Positions 13,782-19,557 of a stretch of DNA of 19,557 nt are shown in pieces. How positions within the stretch are numbered: the stretch's first letter is position 1; every line of letters begins with the position of its first letter. The notes beneath the pieces were generated by a model. It had not been told where the DNA came from, made no database searches, and saw only the letters and a program-made list of their open reading frames with translations. The DNA comes from an uncultured Eubacteriales bacterium (GTDB taxonomy: Bacteria; Bacillota; Clostridia; Oscillospirales; CAG-272). The stretch is from positions 1 to 19,557 of the forward strand of contig USMO01000009.1 in NCBI GenBank assembly GCA_900555785.1. The letters are read 5' to 3'. The position numbers and the translations under genes were made by a program.

Positions 13782-13795
13782 GGGGGAATTCGGGA

Positions 13796-14046
13796 GAAGA
13801 CCTCGGGGCGCCGCCCCGAACCCCGCTTAGAACCTTCTTTCGGATGAAGGGAAAATTGGATTGCGGGCAATCCAATTTCTAAGAACTCCAAGAACTTCAC
13901 CGCACAGGGCAACCGGACGCAGAACGTAAAGAATTTTTACGTGCTGCTAATCCGGTTGCCCTGTGCGCTGAAGTTTCGGGCTCTTAGAGCCCGCTCGGAA
14001 GGAGGCTCTATGCGGAATTTGAAGCGGAACCGCAAGGTTTCCCGCC
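13796..14046 (+). repeat. Multi-hairpin dispersed repeat, copy 1
   Basis: This about 250-nt element recurs at 15855-16074 in the same orientation. In order it holds CGGGGC-gcc-GCCCCG (13804-13818) and a variable module at 13827-13882 closed by TTAGAA/TTCTAA. Next comes a long stem of 23-nt arms (13895-13917 with 13951-13973, one mismatch) capped by ACGTAAA/TTTACGT (13924-13930/13936-13942). Last is CGGGCTC-tta-GAGCCCG (13977-13993). No ORF with coding character is present. It begins 14 nt after the ABC operon and may contribute to its 3' end. Such GC-rich palindromic units resemble REP/MITE-type repeats. Confidence 0.8.
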
Positions 14047-14112
14047 TTCCGGTACCCCGCAGGGGCACCGGCGGGCGGGATTTTGCCGGTCACTGAATTG
14101 CCTGCATTCGCA

Positions 14113-14147
14113 AAAACAGCCCTCCTGCGTAACGGAAAGGCTGTTTT
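14113..14147. terminator. Bidirectional terminator between converging operons
   Basis: AAAACAGCC (14113-14121) pairs with GGCTGTTTT (14139-14147) around a 17-nt loop. On the plus strand the stem's 3' arm ends in T residues. On the minus strand five T residues close it. It lies between the ABC operon (+) and the regulator gene (-) and could serve both. Confidence 0.45.
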
Positions 14148-14157
14148 ATCAGCGATT

Positions 14158-14180
14158 GGTTGTTTTCAAACAACCTTTTA
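14158..14180 (+). terminator. Terminator-like hairpin
   Basis: GGTTGTTT (14158-14165) pairs with AAACAACC (14168-14175), followed by TTTTA. Its orientation suits transcripts arriving from the ABC exporter side. Nothing else is recognised between here and the regulator stop at 14269. Confidence 0.4.
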
Positions 14181-14268
14181 AGTAAAAAATCAATCATAAG
14201 AACTGTTCTTGCTATGAATTCAGGCTCGAACAAGCCAGAATCAACCAAAAACTCACATGAAGTCTCTT

Positions 14269-14823
14269 TTACCCCTCGTTCCCTTTATGATTCCGCAGAA
14301 TCCGTTCCGCAGAATTGATCAGCTTTTCGCGCAGCCATTCGGGTTCTTCAATGACAAAATCCGCGTTCAGCGTGAAGAGCGTTCCGACGAATTTTTCGAC
14401 GCTGTGAAACTCGCAGTAGTAGCGGTTTTGCCCGGCGCGGGAGACGATATAGGGGGCGAGTTCGACTGCGGACAGGCGACCGGGCAGCGTCAGCGTTGCG
14501 GAATAAGGGATTTGCATCTGGATGATGGTCTCATCCGCTCCGTATTCCTCGCTGTTTTTCACGGCTGAAATTTCCGGGATATAGGATTCGTCGTTATCCG
14601 AGGTGATGACCATCGGCAGGGTATAGTCTGCGGTGTAGTAGAAGCCCCGGCGGGCGTTATTGTAGGCGATCGGCGCGCCGAGCTCCCGGCGCAGGTAGTC
14701 GATGTCCCGTTGTGCCTGCCGATGCGACATGCCGAAACGCTCTGCCATGCGCTGGGCGTTCGGGTAGCTTTTGGTCAGCAGCTTTTTATGGAGCCACTGA
14801 ATCCTTGTGGATGCCGCCGTCAT
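14269..14823 (-). CDS. YafY/WYL-type transcriptional regulator lacking the WYL core
   Basis: The product is 184 aa, against about 300 aa for standard WYL regulators. Residues about 7-62 form a helix-turn-helix of the DeoR/YafY kind: NAQRMAERFGMSHRQAQRDI, then DYLRRELGAPIAYNNARRGF. After a linker, residues about 97-178 resemble the C-terminal WCX extension (YCEFHSVEKFVGTLFTL, then EEPEWLREKLINSAERIL). The WYL ligand-binding domain normally between them seems absent; only about 35 residues remain there. The ATG at 14823 follows AGGAG by 9 nt and overlaps the stop of the upstream membrane-protein gene (ATGA). The two are therefore cotranscribed and the regulator may control its own operon (inference). 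The frame itself shows no sign of disruption. Confidence 0.8.
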   Translation of the reverse strand: MTAASTRIQWLHKKLLTKSYPNAQRMAERFGMSHRQAQRDIDYLRRELGAPIAYNNARRGFYYTADYTLPMVITSDNDESYIPEISAVKNSEEYGADETIIQMQIPYSATLTLPGRLSAVELAPYIVSRAGQNRYYCEFHSVEKFVGTLFTLNADFVIEEPEWLREKLINSAERILRNHKGNEG

Positions 14824-15692
14824 GAGTCGGACTCCTGTTTGTTGGCGGCTCCGCTCTCGCTGCTGTCTGCGGTCGGGTCGGTTGATTCCGGGGCATCGTT
14901 CAGGAGCGCGTAGAGACGCAGTGCCGCGGTCAGCGTACAGCCGAGGACCGCGAAGGCAGACGCGAGGTAGTCGGTTCCCTTGAGGATGCCGACGAAGTAG
15001 GCTGCCGGAACTGCGGGGATCGAAAGTGCGCCGGCTGCGACGGTACAGGAAAGCAGCATCAGGTAGGCGCGCGGGAGTGCGGTACCGAGTTGGTAGCGGA
15101 TTTCTCCGGTGAAGGTAATCATTGCCGCGAGCAGCCCGAGCATGAGAACGACCTTGCATGGGGCATTCATTTCGAGCGACCGGTCAAAATAATGCGCGGC
15201 GCAAAGGAAGATCAGCGCGAAAATCGGTGTAAAGCCGAGCAGGACCGACAGGTTTCGCACGGATTCCTGCCGCAGGTCGCAGAAGGCGACCGTCAGCGCA
15301 TAGGCGGTTGCGGCGAGGGAGAGAATCAGCGCGACGACCCGGGTCCAATCCAGCCCGTTGCGGACGGTTGAGATGCCGAGGAAGATTGCGCAGAACAGAA
15401 AGCCGACGGCGCTGGTCAGGGACGCGATCGGTGCGGGCAGCGAATCGGTTTTCAGGGTTTTGCGGGGGATGCGGACCGTGAGCACGGTCCCGGCGACGGC
15501 GGCAAGTGCAGCGAAGACACCGGCGATGACCGGCAGGACTGCGCCCCTGCGAAAGTAGTTGGTCTCCGGGGCGTCATACTGCGTGAAGAACGCAACGGTC
15601 ATCAGGGCTGCCGCGAGCAGGGCAGGGACCAGGACGCAGAGGGGGAGGTATCGCCGCAGGCGCCCACCCGAAAGAGGCAGTGATTGATCCAT
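14820..15692 (-). CDS. Multi-pass membrane protein of unknown function
   Basis: The product is 290 aa with about eight predicted membrane segments (roughly residues 16-36, 50-73, 90-110, 116-137, 148-168, 178-197, 208-227 and 240-263). A polar, acidic Ser/Asp/Glu-rich tail of about 25 residues follows. I recognise no family motif. The ATG at 15692 is chosen because GGAAGG precedes it by about 7 nt and the hydrophobic protein begins there. The same frame stays open upstream to 16199 but would run through the dispersed repeat and give no sensible protein. It is the first gene of a two-gene operon with the WYL-like regulator, which starts within its stop codon. Confidence 0.78.
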   Translation of the reverse strand: MDQSLPLSGGRLRRYLPLCVLVPALLAAALMTVAFFTQYDAPETNYFRRGAVLPVIAGVFAALAAVAGTVLTVRIPRKTLKTDSLPAPIASLTSAVGFLFCAIFLGISTVRNGLDWTRVVALILSLAATAYALTVAFCDLRQESVRNLSVLLGFTPIFALIFLCAAHYFDRSLEMNAPCKVVLMLGLLAAMITFTGEIRYQLGTALPRAYLMLLSCTVAAGALSIPAVPAAYFVGILKGTDYLASAFAVLGCTLTAALRLYALLNDAPESTDPTADSSESGAANKQESDS

Positions 15693-15777
15693 ATGGTTTC
15701 CTTCCTTATTTAGTTTAATATAGTTGCGCGGCAGGTGCTCTCGGCACCGCGCGTGTTTTTCGGCTGATATTAACTCT

Positions 15778-15803
15778 ATTATATCGCAAAAATGTGAACG
15801 CAA
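15778..15803 (-). promoter_or_regulatory. Possible promoter of the membrane protein-regulator operon
   Basis: A good -10, TATAAT, lies on the minus strand at 15783-15778. The -35 is unclear: TTGCGT (15803-15798) is only 14 nt away, and ACATTG at 17 nt is a poor match, which may mean that activation is needed. The leader downstream contains a hairpin, GCGCGG (15726-15731) with CCGCGC (15747-15752), between the promoter and the start codon. Confidence 0.38.
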
Positions 15804-15854
15804 TGTTACAATCTGCAAAGAACCAAAAAGTTTTTCGGGGGGTGATGGTTTGGG

Positions 15855-16074
15855 GAAGACCTCGGGGCGCCGCCCCGAACCCCGCTTAGGGGCTTCTTTC
15901 GGAGAAGCCCCTAAGAACCCAAGAACTTCACCGCAAAGGGCAACCGGACGCAGAATATAAGGATTTTTTATGTGCTGTTGTCCGGTTGCCCTGTGCGGTG
16001 AAGTTGCGGGCTCTGGGAGCCCGCCCGGAAGAGGCTCTACGCGGGATTTGAAGCGGTGCCTCGGGGGTCCCGCC
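15855..16074 (+). repeat. Multi-hairpin dispersed repeat, copy 2
   Basis: This is the second copy of the element at 13796-14046, in the same orientation. It has the GC-rich starter hairpin (from 15863) and a 12-bp stem, TTAGGGGCTTCT with AGAAGCCCCTAA (15886-15897/15903-15914), in place of the variable module. Next are 23-nt arms (15926-15948 with 15981-16003, one mismatch) capped by ATATAAG/TTTATGT (15955-15961/15967-15973), then GCGGGCTC-tgg-GAGCCCGC (16006-16024). The unit ends near TCCCGCC at 16068-16074. The stretch 15693-16369 otherwise holds only a promoter, an orphan terminator and a small inverted repeat. Confidence 0.8.
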
Positions 16075-16139
16075 ATTGCTTCGCTCGGCGGAGGATGGGC
16101 GGTGTTAAGGGTATGAGATGCGGCTTGTTCGCCTTGTAG

Positions 16140-16169
16140 GGAACGACCCATGTGTCGTTCCGCTTTTTT
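16140..16169 (+). terminator. Orphan intrinsic terminator
   Basis: GGAACGAC (16140-16147) pairs with GTCGTTCC (16154-16161) around a 6-nt loop, followed by GCTTTTTT. It reads on the plus strand, yet no plus-strand gene lies upstream until the ABC operon ending at 13781. It may insulate the S10 operon or end a transcript of the repeat. Confidence 0.58.
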
Positions 16170-16311
16170 GATTGGCGTAGAGGAAATGCAGACATTCACT
16201 ATCTGGACGGAAGCAAATTGTGTAAATTGTGCGATTTTCCCGAAAAAATAATCCGGCGCAAGCCCTCTTTCGCCTCAAAACCGGCAATTTCGAGTAAAAA
16301 TTGTGTAAGAT

Positions 16312-16356
16312 GTCTAAACAATCAAAAATAATACATGGAAAATTCTATGTTTAGAC
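16312..16356. repeat. Nested inverted repeat upstream of the S10 promoter
   Basis: GTCTAAAC (16312-16319) pairs perfectly with GTTTAGAC (16349-16356). Inside, CATGGAA pairs with TTCTATG with one G-T wobble. It ends 13 nt before the -35 of the rpsJ promoter. It may be a protein-binding site or a relic; neither is established. Confidence 0.38.
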
Positions 16357-16369
16357 GGCAAAGTTCTGC

Positions 16370-16398
16370 TTGCAAAAACCGGGTTTTTCTGATATAAT
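16370..16398 (+). promoter_or_regulatory. Promoter of the S10 ribosomal protein operon
   Basis: TTGCAA (16370-16375) and TATAAT (16393-16398) are separated by 17 nt. It is the only good promoter upstream of rpsJ. The start would be near 16405, leaving a leader of about 335 nt. Confidence 0.8.
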
Positions 16399-16404
16399 AT
16401 AAAG

Positions 16405-16739
16405 GCTTGATATGCGATGAAACGAAAGGTTGCCTCTGCGGGACGCCGGAGAGGGGAATTTTCGTGGAGTATGTCCGTGAAAAACGGGCGAGAGGGTTGT
16501 CCGGATGCACAGAAGGCGCGAACGCGCGCCGGTTTCCGGTGTTGCTTTTTCTCCGGAATTTGTTCCTGTCAGATGCTGATGGCGGGGCAAACTCCGTATT
16601 TTCAGAGGAAACAGGAAACACACGGAACGGTGTTGAAGGAAATGCCCACCGAGGAAAATCGCAGACCGCTGCCGGACTCTTACCACTCTATTATAAAGGC
16701 GGCACGGCAAGTGAAAATCTGAGAAGGAGGCAAAACAAA
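16405..16739 (+). promoter_or_regulatory. Long 5' leader of the S10 operon, candidate ribosomal-protein-binding RNA
   Basis: The stretch between promoter and rpsJ has no recognisable gene but several stems. GGCGCG-aacg-CGCGCC lies at about 16516-16531 and is flanked by CCGG elements. CCTCT/AGAGG lies near 16434-16455. TTCCTGT (about 16562) pairs with ACAGGAA (about 16612). S10 operon leaders in other bacteria bind L4 for feedback control (established in E. coli); whether this one does is inference. The leader is open in the rpsJ frame, but AAGGAGG at 16724-16730 and the conserved MAIKEKIR start make 16740 the start codon. Confidence 0.5.
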
Positions 16740-17051
16740 ATGGCAATCAAAGAGAAGATCAGAGTCAGACTCAAGAGCTACGACCACGTTCTGGTTGACA
16801 CCGCAGCGAAGAAGATCGTTGAGGTCGCTACCAGAAACGGCGCCGAGGTTTCCGGTCCGATCCCGCTGCCCACCGAGAAGGAGATCGTTACCATCCTTCG
16901 CGCAGTCCACAAGTACAAGGACAGCCGTGAGCAGTTCGAGTATCGCACCCACAAGAGACTGATCGACATCATCAAGCCGTCGCAGAAGGTTGTGGACGCG
17001 CTGATGAACATCGAACTTCCCGCAGGCGTTGAGATCGAAGTGAAACTGTAA
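16740..17051 (+). CDS. rpsJ: 30S ribosomal protein S10
   Basis: The product is 103 aa, full length. S10 sits in the 30S head near the A site and, as NusE, is part of transcription antitermination complexes. Conserved stretches include IRVRLKSYDHVLVD, GAEVSGPIPLPTEKEI, YRTHKRLIDIIKPSQKVVDALM and LPAGVEIEVKL. The ATG at 16740 has AAGGAGG 9 nt upstream. It is the first gene of the S10-spc type ribosomal operon. A 126-nt gap to rplC contains a small CCG-GAAA-CGG hairpin near 17093-17102 and an imperfect TTGGCAC/GTGTCAA stem, with no separate promoter seen. Confidence 0.98.
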   Translation: MAIKEKIRVRLKSYDHVLVDTAAKKIVEVATRNGAEVSGPIPLPTEKEIVTILRAVHKYKDSREQFEYRTHKRLIDIIKPSQKVVDALMNIELPAGVEIEVKL

Positions 17052-17177
17052 TCAAGCAGCTTCGGTCCAAGCCACACAAAGACAACAGCCGAGATCCGGA
17101 AACGGAGCGTTCGGTAACTTTGTAAGTCATGTTGGCACGAAATGTGTCAACCAATAATTTACAGGAGGATTTCCAAA

Positions 17178-17807
17178 ATGAAAAAGGGAATGATCGGTAA
17201 GAAGATCGGCATGACACAGGTTTTCGATGAAAAAGGAAACGTCATCCCGGTTACCGTTATCGAGGTTGGCCCGTGCGTCGTCGCACAAAAGAAGACCGTT
17301 GAGAAGGACGGCTACAACGCCCTGCAGCTTGGCTTTATGGATGTCAAGAAGAAGCACCTGACCAAAGCGGATCAGGGTCACTTCGAAAAGGCAGGCGTTC
17401 CGATGAAGAAGCACCTCAAAGAGTTCCGGCTCGATGACTGCTCCGCTGAGGTTGGCTCGGTCATTACCGTCGATACCTTCGCCGCCGGCGAGAAGGTCGA
17501 CGTAACAGGTATGACCAAGGGCCGCGGATACAGCGGTGCCGTGAAGCGCTGGAATCACCACACGCTGTGCTCGACGCACGGTGTCGGTCCGATTCACCGT
17601 CAGGTTGGATCGATGGGCGCAAACTCCACCCCGTCCCGCGTATATAAGAACAAGAAAATGGCAGGACAGTACGGTAATGAGCAGGTGACTGTTCAGAACC
17701 TGCTGGTTGTAAAGATTGACAGCGAAAAGAACCTGATTGCCATCAAGGGCGCCGTTCCGGGCGCGAAGGACGGCATCGTGTTCATTCGTGATTCTGTGAA
17801 AGCCTGA
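17178..17807 (+). CDS. rplC: 50S ribosomal protein L3
   Basis: The product is 209 aa, normal length. L3 is an early-assembly protein whose loop reaches the peptidyl transferase centre. Conserved features are the start KKGMIGKKIGMTQVFDEKG, the segment DVTGMTKGRGYSGAVKRW, and the central loop with GPIHRQVGSMGANSTPSRVYKNKKMAGQ, where the family has GS.GA...PSRV.KGKKM.G. The loop sequence before it (NHHTLCSTHGVG) departs somewhat from the usual. The ATG at 17178 is chosen because AGGAGGA at 17163-17169 precedes it; the frame is open back to 17142 without a comparable site. Confidence 0.98.
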   Translation: MKKGMIGKKIGMTQVFDEKGNVIPVTVIEVGPCVVAQKKTVEKDGYNALQLGFMDVKKKHLTKADQGHFEKAGVPMKKHLKEFRLDDCSAEVGSVITVDTFAAGEKVDVTGMTKGRGYSGAVKRWNHHTLCSTHGVGPIHRQVGSMGANSTPSRVYKNKKMAGQYGNEQVTVQNLLVVKIDSEKNLIAIKGAVPGAKDGIVFIRDSVKA

Positions 17808-17827
17808 GCGGAAGGAGGATAACAACA

Positions 17828-18544
17828 ATGCCAGTCGTAAAAATCGTTAATATGTCCGGCAAGGAAGTCGGAGACATCACGCTGAGTGACAAGCTGTTCG
17901 GCGCAGATGTGAACGGCGCTGTTCTCCATGCCGCAGTCAGAGCGTATCTGATGAACCAGAGACAGGGCACGCAGTCGACCCTGACCCGCACTGAGGTGTC
18001 GGGCGGCGGCAAGAAGCCCTGGAGACAGAAGGGAACCGGCAGAGCACGTCAGGGCTCGACCCGTTCTCCTCAGTGGACGCACGGCGGCGTCGCACTCGGC
18101 CCGAAGCCGAGAGATTACCGCCTCGACCTCAACAAGAAGGCCCGCCGGCTTGCGCTGTTCTCGGCGCTGTCCGACAAGGTTGCAAACGGCAACCTGGTGA
18201 TTCTTGACAAGCTCGCGATCGAGGGTGAGAAGCCGTCTACCAAGACGATGGTCACCATGTTCAAGACCCTGGGCTTTGAGAAGACCTACACCAAGACCTA
18301 CAAGACCATCGCAATGGAAGATGGCAAGCCGGTCTACGGCACCGCGGAAAAGACCGCAACCAAGCCCGAGAGCGCACTGGTGGTGCTGGACCTGGTTGAC
18401 AAGAAGGTCATCAAGAGCTGCGACAATATCCCGCAGGTCAAGACCACCCAGTGGAACACGCTCAACGTCTACGACGTGCTGAACGCAGAGAAGCTGGTTA
18501 TGACTGCTGAAGCAGTGAAGAAGCTTGAGGAGGTGTACGCATAA
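17828..18544 (+). CDS. rplD: 50S ribosomal protein L4
   Basis: The product is 238 aa, somewhat longer than the usual 205-210. L4 lines the peptide exit tunnel through its extended loop, here SGGGKKPWRQKGTGRARQGS followed by TRSPQWTHGGVALGPKPRDY. This matches the family's W.QKGTGRAR.GS.RSP.W.GGG..FGPKPR, with one Gly replaced by His (THGG). The extra length lies in the C-terminal half, around EKTYTKTYKTIAMEDGKPVY, where an insertion precedes the final globular part. The ATG follows GGAAGGAGG by about 9 nt and comes 20 nt after rplC. L4 is the feedback regulator of S10 operons in some bacteria. Its stop overlaps the rplW start by one base. Confidence 0.97.
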   Translation: MPVVKIVNMSGKEVGDITLSDKLFGADVNGAVLHAAVRAYLMNQRQGTQSTLTRTEVSGGGKKPWRQKGTGRARQGSTRSPQWTHGGVALGPKPRDYRLDLNKKARRLALFSALSDKVANGNLVILDKLAIEGEKPSTKTMVTMFKTLGFEKTYTKTYKTIAMEDGKPVYGTAEKTATKPESALVVLDLVDKKVIKSCDNIPQVKTTQWNTLNVYDVLNAEKLVMTAEAVKKLEEVYA

Positions 18545-18846
18545 TGAAATCGGCACACGATATTATCATCAGACCGGTGATCACCGAAGCCGCTATGGAT
18601 ATGCTGCCCGCCAAGAAGTATGTCTTCGAGGTCGCAAGCGATGCAAACAAGGCGGAGATCGCCAAGGCGGTTGAGGAAGTGTTCGCGGCAAGCAAGATCA
18701 AGGTCGCGGCAGTCCGCACCATCAACATGAAGAAGAAGCCCAAGAGACTCGGTGTTCACTCCGGTTATACCTCGGAGTGGAAAAAGGCGATCGTTACCCT
18801 GACGCCTGATTCCGGCGAGATCGAGTTCTTCGAAGGCCTTAACTAA
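18544..18846 (+). CDS. rplW: 50S ribosomal protein L23
   Basis: The product is 100 aa, full length. L23 lies at the tunnel exit and docks trigger factor and SRP. Conserved elements are DIIIRPVITEAAM near the N-terminus, KYVFEVASDANKAEIAKAVEEVF and VAAVRTINMKKKPKRLG. The start overlaps the rplD stop (TAATG at 18542-18546), and GAGGTG at 18529-18534 provides the ribosome-binding site inside rplD, so translation is coupled. Confidence 0.97.
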   Translation: MKSAHDIIIRPVITEAAMDMLPAKKYVFEVASDANKAEIAKAVEEVFAASKIKVAAVRTINMKKKPKRLGVHSGYTSEWKKAIVTLTPDSGEIEFFEGLN

Positions 18847-18864
18847 GAGTAGGAGGGAATAGGA

Positions 18865-19557
18865 ATGCCTACAGTTAAGTATAAACCCACAACTCCCGGC
18901 AGAAGAAATATGACCGTTCCTTCTTTCGAGGAGATCACAAAATTCTCTCCTGAGAAAAGCCTGATCGTTACCAAGAAGAAGCACGCCGGACGCAACAGCT
19001 ACGGTCGCATCACCGTCCGTCACAGAGGCGGCGGAAACAAGGTCAAGTACCGCATCATCGACTTCAAGCGTCAGAATGCGAACGCAAGCACGGTCCTGGG
19101 CATCGAGTATGACCCGAACCGCACCGCGTATATCGCACTGCTGCAGGATACCGAAGGCAGCAAGAGCTATATCATTGCGCCGGAAGGTCTGAAGACCGGT
19201 GACGTAATCTACTCCAGCTCGGAAGCGGATATTAAGCCGGGCAACACCCTGCCGATCGCAAACATCCCGGTCGGTACCGTGATCAATAACATCGAAGTCT
19301 ATCCGGGCAAGGGCGCACAGCTCGTCCGCTCCGCAGGCGCGATGGCACAGCTGGTTTCCAAGGAAGCCAACGGCATGGCACAGATTCGTCTGCCCTCCGG
19401 TGAAGTTCGCTTCATCCGTCTGGATTGCAAGGCAACCATCGGCCAGGTTGGCAACGTCGAGCATGACACCGTGAAGGTCGGTAAGGCCGGTAAGACCCGT
19501 CATAAGGGCTTCCGTCCGACGGTCCGCGGCTCGGTCATGAACCCCTGCGATCACCCG
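18865..19557 (+). CDS. rplB: 50S ribosomal protein L2, 3' truncated by window end
   Basis: The first 231 codons of L2 are present; the frame runs open to the last base. L2 is essential for subunit association and for peptidyl transferase centre structure. The start MPTVKYKPTTPGRRNMTVPSF is typical, as are GRNSYGRITVRHRGGGNK, LGIEYDPNRTAYIALLQ, IPVGTVINNIEVYPGKGAQLVRSAG and the final VRGSVMNPCDHP. The next residues in the family, HGGGEGR, fall outside the window. The ATG at 18865 follows AGGAGGG (18851-18857) by 7 nt and lies 18 nt after rplW, consistent with cotranscription. Confidence 0.98.
   Translation, partial: MPTVKYKPTTPGRRNMTVPSFEEITKFSPEKSLIVTKKKHAGRNSYGRITVRHRGGGNKVKYRIIDFKRQNANASTVLGIEYDPNRTAYIALLQDTEGSKSYIIAPEGLKTGDVIYSSSEADIKPGNTLPIANIPVGTVINNIEVYPGKGAQLVRSAGAMAQLVSKEANGMAQIRLPSGEVRFIRLDCKATIGQVGNVEHDTVKVGKAGKTRHKGFRPTVRGSVMNPCDHP

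Noticed and set aside
13796..16074. CRISPR array formed by the repeats
   Set aside because: Only two copies about 2 kb apart, each over 200 nt with internal hairpins, and operon genes between them; no regular spacers.
16407..16739. N-terminal extension of rpsJ through the operon leader
   Set aside because: S10 proteins start at MAIKEKIR-type sequences, and a strong AAGGAGG site lies just before 16740; the extension has no protein-like character.
1..19557. tRNA or rRNA genes
   Set aside because: No cloverleaf with TTC-type T-loop motifs and no rRNA signature sequences were noticed on either strand; rnpB is the only structural RNA gene supported.

Overview
The window looks like chromosomal DNA of a moderately GC-rich gut-type clostridium (Bacillota, Oscillospiraceae/Ruminococcaceae-like). 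This is inferred from strong AGGAGG ribosome-binding sites, TTGACA-17-TATAAT promoters, the order LCP protein - rsfS - leuS, a type A-like RNase P RNA, a BmrCD-type ABC exporter pair and a TnpV remnant. No 16S rRNA or other decisive taxonomic marker is present.

Layout. 1-3790 (+): a tightly packed set with the C-terminal end of a probable LCP-family wall protein, rsfS, leuS and a degenerate response-regulator-like winged-helix protein. 3798-5344 (+): a rhamnulokinase gene on its own behind a perfect consensus promoter. 5489-6640 (+): a long, divergent PRPP synthetase ending in a strong terminator. 6698-8292: an AT-rich accessory segment with a promoter, a 16-codon leader ORF, a transcription attenuator, a tandem-GNAT acetyltransferase and a stop-interrupted tnpV remnant. 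A 32-nt palindromic repeat occurs at the prs terminator and again downstream of the GNAT gene. 8293-8914: no intact gene, several hairpins, probably a mobile-element graveyard. 8915-10034 (-): rnpB with its own promoter and terminator, followed directly by a lipoprotein gene. 10053-13781 (+): a heterodimeric ABC exporter pair starting with a TTG codon. 14269-15692 (-): a two-gene operon of a multi-pass membrane protein and a YafY/WYL-like regulator that appears to lack its WYL core. Two copies of a 220-250 bp multi-hairpin repeat flank this operon. 16370-19557 (+): the start of the S10 ribosomal protein operon (rpsJ, rplC, rplD, rplW, rplB, the last cut by the window end), preceded by a leader of about 335 nt.

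How it works together. Most of the window is housekeeping: ribosome silencing, leucyl-tRNA charging, PRPP supply, tRNA 5' processing and ribosomal proteins. The unusual content lies in two places. The first is the accessory segment, where 11 nt inside the leader ORF are perfectly complementary to 11 nt in the terminator hairpin just ahead of the acetyltransferase, which suggests translation-coupled, possibly drug-inducible, attenuation. The second is the pair of dispersed multi-hairpin elements, whose differences largely preserve base pairing.
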